From contig JAMYHX010000145.1 of assembly GCA_025529335.1 (NCBI GenBank), positions 1 through 64,000 of the forward strand: a stretch of DNA of 64,000 bases, in the 5' to 3' direction. A program made the position numbers and the translations under genes. A model generated the notes under the pieces. The model saw only the letters and a program-made list of their open reading frames with translations, was not told where the DNA came from and searched no databases. Position 1 is the first letter of the stretch. The number at the start of each line of letters is the position of its first letter. The stretch comes from Rhizopus sp. PT2906 (taxonomy: Eukaryota > Mucoromycota > Mucoromycetes > Mucorales > Rhizopodaceae). Shown piece by piece: positions 1 through 10,532 of the stretch.

Positions 1-1103
1 AAGCCTTATAGAGGAACAATGTAATGGCATAGATGTTTATTTATGTGCTTTGGTGAGTGATCAGTTATATTATTTATTCATTTAGTATGCAGAGTTAAAG
101 AGATGAGTTATGGCTAAATTAACCCCAGTAAGAAGAGCTGCATACTTTTGAGCAATCACCGGCACACAATATAAGATCAATAACCCCAATAATTTCGATT
201 ATTAAGCTTTTCTTTACTATTTAAAAGACAACATGTAGCAATACATAAATGAGCTTGGTGTTTTTGAGAGAGATATAAGATAAGCGTAGTCGGCACTTTA
301 CAAGTAAAACGTAACTGATTTACTAATGTTACTGGATGTAAGTAAGGGGAAAGGTGTTAATAGTAAGGTTAAAAATAAGTTTTATAAGTTTGGTATTGTA
401 GTGACCACCAGATCTTTATATAAGATCAATATAGAGCAATATAATGCTAAGTCTTGAGTGACAAAGTAAAAGGATAAAATAAAGAAGTTATTTAAGCAAT
501 TGTTGCTTAAGATAAAATAAGAGAAATTATTGTGATCTGAAGATAAGATGTCGTTTATTTCAAAAATACTTTGGGATATTTATACTACTTCAATGTTGAT
601 AAGTATGCAATTGATAACAAATGATAATAATAAATCATTATAATAAATGTTCAAAACTTGCATGACGCATATAGTGCACAAGATATCAAAGGGTGTCACT
701 AATTTTTATTATTTTTTTATATCTCATTCTTTTACTTTTTCTAGGCTCCTTGGTATCATCTTGCTTTCTCATTTGTTGTCTGAAATTATCGTTTTTCTAT
801 CAGTGTACGAGTAATTTCTGAATAAAGTGTATGACCAACCATTTTAAATGCTTACTGAGATACCAAAATTAGATATCAGTCTTTTGTATACAGCAGACTT
901 TATTTTACAATCATCAAGCTTCGTTCTTTACCCAAAATCTTAACCATTGCATGTCTGAAAAAGTAGTAAGAGATTTTGTTGTCTGTAATGCGAAAAGACA
1001 ATCGTTCACTTGTGTCTCTTATAGCTAATATTAACCATGTTCGTCTAGTTGAAGCTTGCTTTTAAAGAAAGAAAAAAAAAGACATCAAGAACTGTTTTCA
1101 AAT
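1..1103. other. AT-rich intergenic DNA
   Basis: About 1.1 kb with stops in all frames. I see no coding exon, RNA gene or repeat structure here. The right end probably holds the 3' untranslated region of the CCCH gene. Confidence 0.6.
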
Positions 1104-2658
1104 TCATTTATTTTGAGTGCTCTTTAATTTAGCTACTTGCTCTGGAGTGGCTTCATCGTGTAAGTAAAAGCAATCATCCCCAGAACGGCATTCACCTTTG
1201 ATGTGGTAGTAAATACACGGTGTAATCGTACTTTCAAGCTTCTTTCTTTCTTCTTCTGATATATCATCATGCGCAAACAGACATTGGTCTCCTGTAACAC
1301 AATAACCTTTAAATTGCCAGAAGCGACAAGGACCAGTTAATTGGCGCAACCGTTGTAGAGATTCATCCGTCAGTGCTTCATGTGAATAAGGGCATTTATC
1401 TCCTTGCTCACACACTTTTTGGATATGATAGAAACGACAAGGTTCCAATTTCAAATCCTATTATTCTTTTAGCTTTTAATAAAATATAACTAAAATAAAT
1501 ACTTACATGAGAGAATGGGCAAGCATCTCCTTTTGTACAGCTTTGCGTCTTGTAGAACTGGCATATCTTTATGTCTCTTGGACCTTCATGCTTAAATCGA
1601 CACAGTTCGTCCTATAGTATCCTTGTTAGGTTATGGATATATATTAAAGAAAGAGTGTTACTTACATTTTTACATTTGCCTTTAACCCAAAGTGGACACA
1701 CCTCAGGATCATTCGTATTATCATGCTTAAACGTACATTTGTCGCCCTAAAAATATGTATAAGTTAATTCATAACATTGGTTTATATAGCTTATAACTTT
1801 ACATCTTTACAATAGCCTTGAGCATAGTATTTACAAGGTACCAACGGCACAAACTCTTTTTTAGGCTGAGGCGCTTTCTTTGGCTGTATTTGCTTCTGCT
1901 TTTGTTGTTGTTGTTGTTGTTGCTGCTGCTGTTTTAACTTTTTTATTGGCTTACCTAATACTATAATCATTCATTAATATATCTGTATGTTTTATTTATT
2001 TATTTGGATATTTACTCTCATAGGCAACCTCTTCCATACTTCTCTTCTTGGGTGAATGTTTCTGAGCTAATGTATCCTTTTTTTCATGTGAATTTATCGA
2101 TCCTGTCTTCTCTTCTTCTTGCTTCTTTTGAGCATTAGTAGTTGCTTGGAAGTATCTGTCCATTTCTGTATCAAAATCCACATCTTCTTCTTCTTTTGGT
2201 GTATCTCTATGCACGACCTCAGGTATCACCTTATTCTTGTTCTTTTTATTCTTTCTGCTCCTCTTCTTTTTTTGTATCTTTTTAGTTGTTGTCAATGCGT
2301 TTACTTCTTGTGGTGGTCCCTTAGAGGGCACGAGAGATTGTTGCTGAGAAGGCGCTGGTGCAGAAGGTATCTGTGGAGGTATAAAAGCACTTTTAACGCC
2401 CGTAGTCACTTGCTCAAGAATGGAAGAGATCAGATCGTTGTCGTCTGATTTGACATCTTTTTGTACTTGTTGAGCTGAAGCGATTGGCTGATCTTGTCTG
2501 ATGGGAGTTTTTGTTTGATTTTGATCAGGATTTTGAATAGGTGCTGATTTAGTAGATTGAGCAGTTACATTTGTTGTTGAAGGTGATTTGGATATATGCT
2601 TCAATTCCTCTAAAGAAGGAGGTGCATCTCCTAACAGACTGGCAAGTTTACTGACCAT
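1104..2658 (-). CDS. six-finger CCCH zinc-finger protein
   Basis: Five exons (2658-2016, 1954-1803, 1746-1666, 1611-1507, 1457-1104) give 444 residues. The first 214 residues are low in complexity, with a strong basic patch (KKKRSRKNKKNK) that looks like a nuclear localisation signal. A Lys/Gln-rich linker with a run of nine Gln follows. Then come six CCCH fingers in a row: three with C-X7-C-X5-C-X3-H spacing and three with C-X8-C-X5-C-X3-H. Such arrays bind RNA in mRNA processing or export proteins, so an RNA-binding nuclear role is inferred. Intron 1 is set by frame: its donor lies inside the last codons before an in-frame stop, and splicing restores the frame into the Q-rich exon. I cannot assign a named orthologue; CPSF30-like, ZC3H3-like and ZC3H4-like families are all possible. 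Confidence 0.85.
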
Positions 2659-3119
2659 TGTTTAATAAAAAAAAGAAAAAGACCAAAAGTCACAAGTCCA
2701 AGTTTCCTTTATTTTTGTTCCTGCCATGCAGGCGTAGTTTAATCCATTTGACCCAATGAAATCTTTGGTTTCACAGGCCTTTTGCCATAAATGAGACCGC
2801 TGCCTGTTTGCCTTCCGTTCATAAAAATATTTAGAGCTCTTTAACTTACAGTGAACTTTTTATAATAAACATCTGCAAATATAAGTTCATTAATTAAGCT
2901 TTCTTATTTCATTCTATCATCACAAGGTACACCCTTTTTGTCGCCGTATTGATGTAACAAGGCCTAAAGAGCTCACAAACTTTGTTTTTGTTCAAAATCT
3001 TTAATCTAGTTTTTTCTTGATCTTTTATTTTAATTACAATATCATAATGGGTTTTCATGCACTTTTGTTTGCTGTGTTTAGTTAAAAACCGTAATGTGAA
3101 GTATGCAGTCACGTATTTG

Positions 3120-3580
3120 TTATTTTTGAAAAAGTCTTTGCCATAAGCTTTTGTTGTCTTCACGGTTGGCTTCCAAAGAGGACAGTAATTTTTTGTAGTA
3201 ATTTGGGTTACCAGCTGGCATTAATATCTTGTCAGATATTGGATACTGTTTTTATGTCTTAATACAATCAAATTATCCTATTGACACCCAATCACACACA
3301 CACACACACACACACGCCCATCCATGCCAACACAGCTTTTCATTAATAAGCCAAAATATACCTTTTCTTTAAATCTATTGTCCAGCAAATAATCAAGTGC
3401 TTTCATTTCTTGTACTGATTTGTCATAATCGATATTCGATGATGAACGAAATTGTTCTTCTACCTTCTTGGCTAATACTTGCTTCATTCCTCTATTAGGT
3501 CTAACTTTATCCTCTGGCCATTCTCTAACAATGCGAAGATAAGATCTGTACAAAGACAATATTTCTTGTCGTGTTGGCAT
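3120..3580 (-). CDS. UQCC2: UQCC2/Cbp6-like complex III assembly factor (LYR-type)
   Basis: Two exons (3580-3362 and 3245-3120) encode 114 residues. The N-terminus carries SLYRSYLRIVREWPED, an LYR-type start followed by the EWP signature seen in human UQCC2. The second exon begins YPISDKILMPAGNPNYYKKL, consistent with the family's C-terminal half. Known members sit in the mitochondrial matrix and help cytochrome b synthesis and early complex III assembly. The intron contains a (CA)n microsatellite. The gene lies 485 bp from NDUFA12 and 1.2 kb from COX4, so three respiratory-chain genes are grouped. Orthology to UQCC2 is inferred from motif and length only. Confidence 0.75.
3293..3315. repeat. 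(CA)n microsatellite in the UQCC2-like intron
   Basis: About eleven CA units lie inside the single intron of the UQCC2-like gene. Length variation here would not change the protein. Confidence 0.9.
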
Positions 3581-4064
3581 TTGTAATGAAGAGAAAGAAA
3601 AGTAAAAGCAAAAAGAAAAAAATCATTTGCCTCTATTTGTACTCGAACTCCGCCGCATTTTACTCAAAAATGCAGTAAGAGCTGTCATTTTCAGCACATA
3701 ACCAAATTAGTTGGTGTTATAAAAAGAAATTCCTTTCATGCCACTGTTTAACAAAAGAAAAAGAGAGTATTCAAACCGAAAAAAAAAAGGAGAAAAAGAG
3801 ACAGGACTTTGCTATCTTCATCGATCATTATATTTGTCATATCCTTCCCATGTTCTTCCAATGCATACACAAGTTTGTCGTAATCTCTCTACAAATCAAT
3901 TACTGCGCCGAGTCTTTCCTTACTCAAAGAGAGATTGCTGATACCAATTGAGAGTTCAATTGATAAATAGTATCTTTTCGAAAAGATCCCTTTTGTGAAC
4001 CATTTATTAATGGTGGGTGTGTGATTTAACAAGACTGATATCGTTATAAAGCATATACATGTCT
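3581..4064. other. intergenic between UQCC2-like and NDUFA12 genes
   Basis: The 5' flank of the UQCC2-like gene lies next to the 3' flank of NDUFA12. A 67-codon plus-strand frame at 3738-3941 has no recognisable domain, and I do not support it as a gene. Confidence 0.5.
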
Positions 4065-4584
4065 TTATTCTCTAGCCTTAACAACAGGTTCCCAAGAATA
4101 TAATTTGGGAGCTGTAGTGTTGTAAGTTCTGAATCCTTTGCTTGTACCAGAAAAGTTGGGAGTAGGTTCACCATACCATTTTTCGGTTTTGAGGTTCATT
4201 TCGGTAGGTGGTTCTTGAACAATGCGTTGAAGCCACATGTGCCTTTGATAAAAGGATTAGCTTTCAAAAACAAGTAATTGCATGTGGTGAATTACCAATC
4301 GGGTGCGATATCTCCTGGATCAGGCCAGCTTTGACTGGCATATTCAACCCAACGCTCACGACCTATTCAGAAAGCGTGGTTAATATATGCATATTTATAC
4401 ACATGTATATATAAGGATCAAGATTACCAGATACTTCATCGTTATTTTCAAAGAACTTGTTTCCGTTAGCATCAACACCAACAAGTCGGCCCCATTTGGT
4501 ATCACCAATGGTGTTCATTTGCTTAAAGTAACTAGAAGGTCCAACCTTTAAAAAATTCTTAACTGTACGACCGATGGTAGACAT
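4065..4584 (-). CDS. NDUFA12: NADH dehydrogenase (complex I) subunit NDUFA12/B17.2
   Basis: Three exons (4584-4428, 4362-4296, 4242-4065) give 133 residues, close to the family's usual size. Landmarks in order are TKWGRLVGVDANGNKFFEN, then RERWVEYASQSWPDPGDIAP, then a C-terminal part with HMWLQRIVQEPPTE and WYGEPTPNFSGTSKG. These are the hallmarks of the NDUFA12 accessory subunit of mitochondrial complex I. The start at 4584 was chosen because homologues begin just before this conserved region; an upstream in-frame Met exists at 4665. The gene diverges from COX4 across 202 bp, which suggests co-regulation of the two respiratory genes. Confidence 0.93.
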
Positions 4585-4786
4585 GTTGTAAGGTAGTAAA
4601 GTAAAATAAAACAAAACTTGATGAAATTTTATCGCCCTAGCCCAGCGCAAATGTGTCGACGTCACACCTTACTTCGTTGTATGTGTGATATTTTTTTGCA
4701 GGGTTTGAATCAGTTGATAATTTTTTCAATTTTCAAACACCCCCTCACTCTCTCACAAACTTTTCTTTTTTTCTTATATTTTACTA
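4585..4786. promoter_or_regulatory. short divergent promoter between NDUFA12 and COX4
   Basis: Only 202 bp separate the start codons of a complex I and a complex IV subunit gene transcribed in opposite directions. The COX4 side has a pyrimidine-rich stretch just before the ATG, common in this genome. A shared respiratory promoter is inferred from geometry, not from a recognised factor site. Confidence 0.6.
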
Positions 4787-5346
4787 ATGTTCTCCATTCG
4801 CCGTGCTGCTCTCAAGGCTGCTCCTCTTGCTGCCCGCACTTCTGTTAGACCTTTCTCCGTTTTGGGTGCTCGCTTGTGTAAATACTAACATTGATATTTT
4901 TAATTAAAAGCTGATTCATTTATCAATTAATAGCTGGTGCCGTTGGACACAATGTTGAATCTAACTTAGGCCCTGGTGCTAAGCCTGGTACTATTCCTAC
5001 TGACCTTGAGCAGTCTACTGGTTTGGAACGTATGGAATTATTGGCTAAATTGGAAGGAAAAGAACTCTTTGACATGGAACCTTTGAACATGACTCATCTT
5101 GGTACTGTCAAGAACCCTATTGTTGTCAAGTCCCATGACCCCATTCGTTTCGTTGGATGCACTGGTAAGAGATAGAACTGATTATATGCGTACACGTTCT
5201 ATATAAATACTATAGGTTTCCCTGCTGAATCTCACGAAACCATTTGGATCAACTTGGACAAGTCCCACGAACACGACCGCTGCCCTGAATGTGGTTCCGT
5301 GTATGTTATGGATTTCGTTGGCTCTGAAGATGCTCACCACCACTAA
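4787..5346 (+). CDS. COX4: cytochrome c oxidase subunit 4 (COX5B homologue)
   Basis: Three exons (4787-4877, 4934-5164, 5216-5346) encode 150 residues. The N-terminus MFSIRRAALKAAPLAARTSV is a typical Arg/Ala/Ser-rich mitochondrial presequence. The mature part contains GLERMELLAKLEGKELFDME and the zinc-site region RCPECGSVYVMDFVG near the C-terminus, characteristic of yeast Cox4 / mammalian COX5B. It is a nuclear-encoded structural subunit on the matrix face of complex IV. The gene is divergent from NDUFA12. All three exons keep frame with canonical GT-AG introns. Confidence 0.95.
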
Positions 5347-5994
5347 ATTGTCATATACACCTTTTCTACACACAACCCATTCACAAAAAATATAGTTTTT
5401 TGTACAAAAGCAAATCAATAAAAAATTGACACACCAAGAAAAAAAAAGCGAGATAATAATACACCATGTTTTAATTTCTAAAAGAGAAACAAAAAAGTTG
5501 TCTAGTGTATGTATGTGTGTATGTCTGAATCAAGCTCCCTTTTGTCAATTACAAAAACCAAGTTTCTCTCCTATTTCCCTTCAATTCATGCTTGTATACA
5601 CATGAAGTAAGAGATCAACATGATACACGTCTACATATTCGTGATGTATGTGTATTCATGGCTTTTAGAAAAGAGAAAAGCTATTGATAATACGATTATT
5701 TTATAGAAAGAAAAGAGAAAAGATGGGCTCCTTATTTTAGGAACTACATTTGAAATTAAACTTTTTTTTCAGTAACGCAAATATTTTTTTATTGGCGCAA
5801 ACGAATTTACAGTTCCCCTTTCCCTCTACTTTTTTTTATATATTCTTTTGGTCCAAGCCCTCTCTTCTTTTTCTTTTTTTATTTTTCATCAAGCCTCAAA
5901 GAGAAAAAAAAGAAGAAACCGCTCATTTCTTATTTTATATATTTTCTATCCTTTTTCTTTCTTTTTACATTCCTTTTTTTTTTGATGCTTTTTG
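5347..5994. other. intergenic, 3' of COX4 and promoter of the mucin-like gene
   Basis: AT-rich DNA. The right half is strongly T-rich (many runs of 5-9 T), as seen upstream of several genes here. No coding exon was recognised. Confidence 0.5.
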
Positions 5995-6541
5995 ATGAAC
6001 CATATAACTCTCCTTCTTTATCTGGTCTTCACTTTAACGAGTATAGCAATAGTTTTAGGTACACACACATATATATATACACAATATTGTGTTATTAAGT
6101 ATTCATAATTTCACATGAAAACAGGTTACAACGACAACGACAACAGTGAACACTATACATCGACTACTATTAGGAAAGCAGGTAAAGGATACACTTTATT
6201 AAAGAAAAAAGAAACAGAAACTGAATACATATCACTAGCTAATGAAAGCTGTAGACGATGGAAAGTTCATTGCTGGCATTCGTCCAGGACCATCGAGGAT
6301 GGAGAAGTAACAGTGATAATAAAGAAATGTACTACTATATCCCAGTCTAGATCTAGGACAATCACTCATCATCACACGTCCTCTCCGACTCCGATCACAG
6401 CGAAGACAACAGGAAAGAGTATATCAAAAAGTGCATCCAAAACGCCTGGTGTATATCCTAAACCTACTTCGAGTGGAAGAAATTCAGTAGTCCATAGTTC
6501 ACATCATGTTACTGCGACTCCTGCATTAATACCTTCAACTA

Positions 6542-6573
<32 letters not shown>

Positions 6574-7272
6574 CCTACCACTACTACGACAACAACAACA
6601 ACTACTACTACCACTACTACCACTACTACAACTACTACAACAACTACAACTGAAGCAACGCCTCTAGCTATCGCTCCAACCGCAACTGAGAAAAGTGGAC
6701 ATAGTGGTACTACAGATAGTAGCACTAGCACCAACACTAGTAACAGCAACGACAGTAATAACAGTAATAGTGGTGATAGTAACAACAATAACAATGACGA
6801 TAATAATAGTAACAGTAGTAACGATAACAGTAACGACAATGACGATAACAACAACGGTGATGACGATAATGACAACGACAATGATGATGATAACAGTTCA
6901 AATAATGAAAATGGCGCCAACACCAGCGTGACAGATCATAATCTGACACCCACTGCTCAGACGCAGCCACCGTCTCCATCTCAGCCCAATGAGCCCTCTA
7001 TTTTCAGCAACAGCGAACTTCCAGTAGCCAACAACGTGAGCAACAAAACATTGGGTATCGGTCTAGGCGTTGGTATCGGCTGTGTTGCCGCCTTAGGACT
7101 AGCAGGCTTGATCGTTCATAACAATCGTAAGAGGAAAGAATTAATGGAGGAAGATCAAGGCATTCCAACACGCTGGAGGCCTCAGAGTTTCATGGGCGTT
7201 GTTGCCTCTGTCGTTTCTAAACTGCCTCGTTCCCCTTCTCAGCGAAGTAAAGCGTCTACTTCTAATCTGTAA
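5995..7272 (+). CDS. mucin-like single-pass surface protein with poly-Thr and Asn/Asp tracts
   Basis: I place a first exon at 5995-6058 encoding a hydrophobic signal peptide (MNHITLLLYLVFTLTSIAIV), joined through a 66-nt intron to exon 2 (6125-7272); the sum is 403 residues in frame. The protein has a short Cys-containing N-terminal part, a Ser/Thr-rich stalk with a long Thr run, a Ser/Asn/Asp tract, then one membrane segment (GLGVGIGCVAALGLAGLIV, about residues 330-350) followed at once by NNRKRK and a cytoplasmic tail with clustered Ser-Pro. This layout matches fungal wall-stress sensors of the Wsc/Mid2 type, although I see no WSC Cys domain. A surface sensor or adhesin role is inference. 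Without exon 1 the protein would lack a signal peptide. Confidence 0.75.
6535..6656 (+). repeat. ACN trinucleotide tract coding for poly-Thr
   Basis: A run of ACT/ACA/ACC/ACG codons encodes about 37 Thr residues with a single Pro interruption in the mucin-like protein. Mixed codons suggest an old tract, or selection for Thr rather than pure slippage. An Asn/Asp/Ser-coding AAY/GAY/AGT tract follows at about 6738-6905. Confidence 0.85.
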
Positions 7273-8822
7273 TAAAACACACGTGGTCATTGAATATATA
7301 GGGGAGGGTGCGTGTACGTGTAACACCCTATTTTTTTTTTTTCAATGTTTACACTCTGACCTAAAGTGTAAAAAATGTCTGTGATGTAATCTTTTTATAG
7401 AATAAATTCTCCCTTCCTCTCTGTCTTTATACCTTGCCAGCAGCTGAACATACACATATTTGTATGCTCACGATAGACCTAAAAGAAGGATGAGAAAGTC
7501 TTATTGAAAATTTAATATATCTTGTGAAAATATAGTCATCTAGACTTAAATAGAATACAATAAAGCTATAAATATCACCGAGGACGATCTTTTGTGTGGG
7601 ATGATAGACCTAGGCTCGATCTATTTTCTTTTTTTAACTCAAGGCAGTTACTCAATTTTTATTAGTGCCTTAACTCTACCGTACCGAATTCACCCTTCTT
7701 CCCTCCCGTTAATAATATTATCAAGGGCATAAATTCTCTTTTGAAAAGCTCCCACAAAACCAACGAACTATTTAGAAAGAATAAAAAAAAAAAACCAGGG
7801 GAAGTAAAATCATCTTTCTTCTCTTCTTTTCTCAAGCACAGCATTCACATTAATGCCTCATACTTCTTGTACTCCTTTTAATTCCAATGAATATCTCATA
7901 AAAATTCAAAGATTATAATTTTGATTTAACCCAATAAAGAAAAAGGAGTAAGAGCCAAAGTGTTTATATAGCCTGTAAATAAACATAACCTCAACATTTA
8001 AAAGTAACTATGATTTAACGAGCAAAAGAGGAGGTTTATACATGAGCCAACTTCAAAGCAAGTCATTTCAGGTATCTTAAACACATGGATGCTAACTCAA
8101 ATTATTATTCAAACAAGAAGCTTGAACAAGTTCCATATATAGCTCAGTTGTAGGTGTAGATCTTTGTTACAGGTTGTCAAACTTTTGAGTATTTTCAAGG
8201 AAATTAAAAGTGTTTGATTTTTGATGTCTCAGTGTGGAGAAAAGTGTGATTCAAACAAAAAACTGACAGATGAGCTTACTATAATTGAATAGTACTTTTA
8301 ACAACAGCAATTTGTAGACTATGATCAGCACTGTTTATGATATACTAGAAGAATACAGTAGGTCAACCAGAGATAAATTCAAAAGCATATATGCTTATGA
8401 AAAAGATACATAGTTTTATAGCTGTTTTCTCTTTTTTTTTGTGGTCAATCAAATGAACAGGTTCGACTAGGAGAAAAGAATGGGAACAGGACACTTTTTT
8501 TTTAACCTTGATATCTTTTTGCTTTCATAGCTTAAGTATTCGATTCCCCTATGTAGTATTTCCACTCTATATAACTAATTACTTCATATGAGAATAAAGA
8601 GTGGGTATAAAGTCATGTAAAAAGAGGAAAAACAAAAAGAACCTTGCATATTTTACAGTGAATGTTAAGAAATGAAAATCACCAGACAAACAATAGATAA
8701 AGAACATGATTGGTCGACAAGATATCATATGAAAACAATCCCCGTATTTCAGATATAATAAGCAGAAATCATCCTATTTCTTTTCTTTTTTTTCTTTTAT
8801 TTTTTTTTTTATTTATTTATAA
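7273..8822. other. AT-rich intergenic region
   Basis: 1.55 kb with no supported gene. A minus-strand frame at 7662-7844 shows no domain and is low in complexity. The last about 60 bp before 8823 are T-rich, like other promoters here. Confidence 0.55.
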
Positions 8823-9140
8823 ATGTCAACAAAGGGATTATTCTTTCAACAAGACAAACTACAAGACAAGATATTGTCTGAATTACCAAAATTTATACCA
8901 TCTTCGTCATCAAAAAATGAATCCTTTAGAACAAAAGAATATCACATTAGTCGCAATGATCCTGAATTATACTTGGGAGACGATTGTGATGCAGAATATG
9001 AGCAGATGTTGATGAATTCCCATTTTATGGAATGGTTAAATAAACATCATCCTGATGTATTATTCAATAGAACAGCAGCTAGTAATGAACGACTAAAAAT
9101 GATTTTAGCCCATTTTAAACAAGAACACCCTTCATTGTAA
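8823..9140 (+). CDS. small acidic protein of unknown function
   Basis: Single-exon frame of 105 residues with ATG directly after a T-rich promoter-like stretch (TTATAAATGTC context). The composition is balanced and protein-like, with an acidic centre (NDPELYLGDDCDAEYEQMLM) and a helical Trp-containing C-terminal half (HFMEWLNKHHPDVLF). No signal peptide, membrane segment or known domain is visible. I do not recognise the family. It is probably real because of its length, start context and lack of low complexity. Confidence 0.55.
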   Translation: MSTKGLFFQQDKLQDKILSELPKFIPSSSSKNESFRTKEYHISRNDPELYLGDDCDAEYEQMLMNSHFMEWLNKHHPDVLFNRTAASNERLKMILAHFKQEHPSL

Positions 9141-9173
9141 ATAAATATTGCATCTTTTCTCTCTTTTTTATAT

Positions 9174-10410
9174 CTATATTATGTATATGTAATATCGAAC
9201 ATATAAAAGAATCAAAAGTAACCAAGGGTATCGAATTGTCACTCTTGATGAGCTACTAGTCATAGTTGTGGGTATGGTCGTTGTTACTGCTGTTGTTATG
9301 GCTACAGAAGATGTTGCTCTCTCAAGTGATGTCTGATTATTTTTTAATGAATAGATGACATCTATTAAGAAGAATGTGGTTGAGGAAAAAGGAAAAAAAA
9401 AAAAAAAGAGATTTAAAGCCAAATTACCTTTAATCTCACAGGCTCGTTGAGTGCTGTTACAATGAAGCGATGACTCGGTTGAATTAAAAAAGAAAGTCAT
9501 ATTTTTGATGGACACATAGGCATCTTCTTTTATAGGCCCTTGACTAAAATTAGCATTACCATCTGTCCAATGGTTGAACATGATTCGACCCGGTTGAGAT
9601 AGTATGTTGGTCGTCATCCTATATCTCTCGACATCATCAATATAAAAGACGACGAGGTTTGGATACCAATCGAATCTGTATTCATGGTAATCCTATGTTC
9701 AAAAGTGTAATAATTATCACAGCGTTGCTTTAAGAAAAGAGAGAGAGTACACATACTTCAGAAGGATCGAAATTAAAGACCCATTCACCATGAGTGAGTG
9801 GAGACGCTCTTCCATTCGTCGTGATACCAGGGTGAACAGCAAAGTAAGCTTCTGGTGGTTGTAATGCGGATACCATTTCGATATCTATTTCACCTTGTGG
9901 ATGATAAGCAAACATACCAGTGACTGTTCCCTTAACATGAGTTAATTTCATCATGCTTCGAAATGATCCATACAAAAAGTCATGTCTATAGCAAGAAAAA
10001 TCATATGAGTTCTTTTTTTTTAACTGCTTCTCTCAGATGGTAAATATACTCTTTTGTGCTCACTTGTCGGTACCAAATCCTCCACAGGAAATATCACTAC
10101 TGTTTGTCTCGTTTATTGTCACAGCTATCTGAATGGCATTATTCACAATCTCGACATTATCTTTACGGAATACACGTGGATAACTGTCATTGTACTTGGG
10201 TGGAATGATGTAATTGGCAAAAAACAAGTCTTGCATTGTGTATAGCTGTTGACTATGCTGCTCATCTTGAAAATCCATGTACCACAAATCCTGCCAAACG
10301 GTATCTTTCATAGGATCATTGAATCCACAATCACATCTTGTGGCACCTGTATCATAAACGATTGCATATGTCAATGAAGGAATAAGAATAAGCAAATGTA
10401 TTATGTTCAT
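9174..10410 (-). CDS. GH16-family glycoside hydrolase, secreted and membrane-anchored
   Basis: Four exons (10410-10064, 9985-9757, 9692-9428, 9361-9174) give 342 residues. MNIIHLLILIPSLTYA is a signal peptide. The family 16 catalytic motif E-x-D-x-E is present as GEIDIEM at about residues 147-153, and the downstream beta-strands RFDWYPNLVVFYIDDVERY and MFNHWTDGNANFSQGP are typical of the GH16 jelly-roll fold. The C-terminus is Ser/Thr-rich and ends in a hydrophobic tail (YPWLLLILLYVRYY), consistent with a membrane or GPI-type anchor. Family members cut or transfer beta-glucan or chitin-glucan chains in the cell wall; the exact substrate cannot be told from sequence. The last intron has a 15-T tract near its 5' side. 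Confidence 0.88.
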
Positions 10411-10532
10411 AAAGGAAGGAATGAAAAGGAAATGTTATGAAAATGTTATGGAATCGACCACACAGTTTTTCAAGCAAAAATAAGGGAGCTTTAATTTGTT
10501 ACTCAGAATGCATGAATTTGTTTATTATTTAT

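Noticed and set aside
2909..3163. 84-codon minus-strand frame overlapping the UQCC2-like second exon
   Set aside because: It overlaps the real exon in another frame, starts at a non-ATG codon, and has no recognisable domain; the rest lies in AT-rich 3' flank.
3738..3941. 67-codon plus-strand frame
   Set aside because: Lys-rich, low-complexity start and no domain or splice partner.
6504..6923. 139-codon minus-strand frame rich in Val and Leu
   Set aside because: It is the antisense of the Thr and Asn/Asp repeat tracts.
7662..7844. 60-codon minus-strand frame
   Set aside because: Low complexity and no supporting signal.
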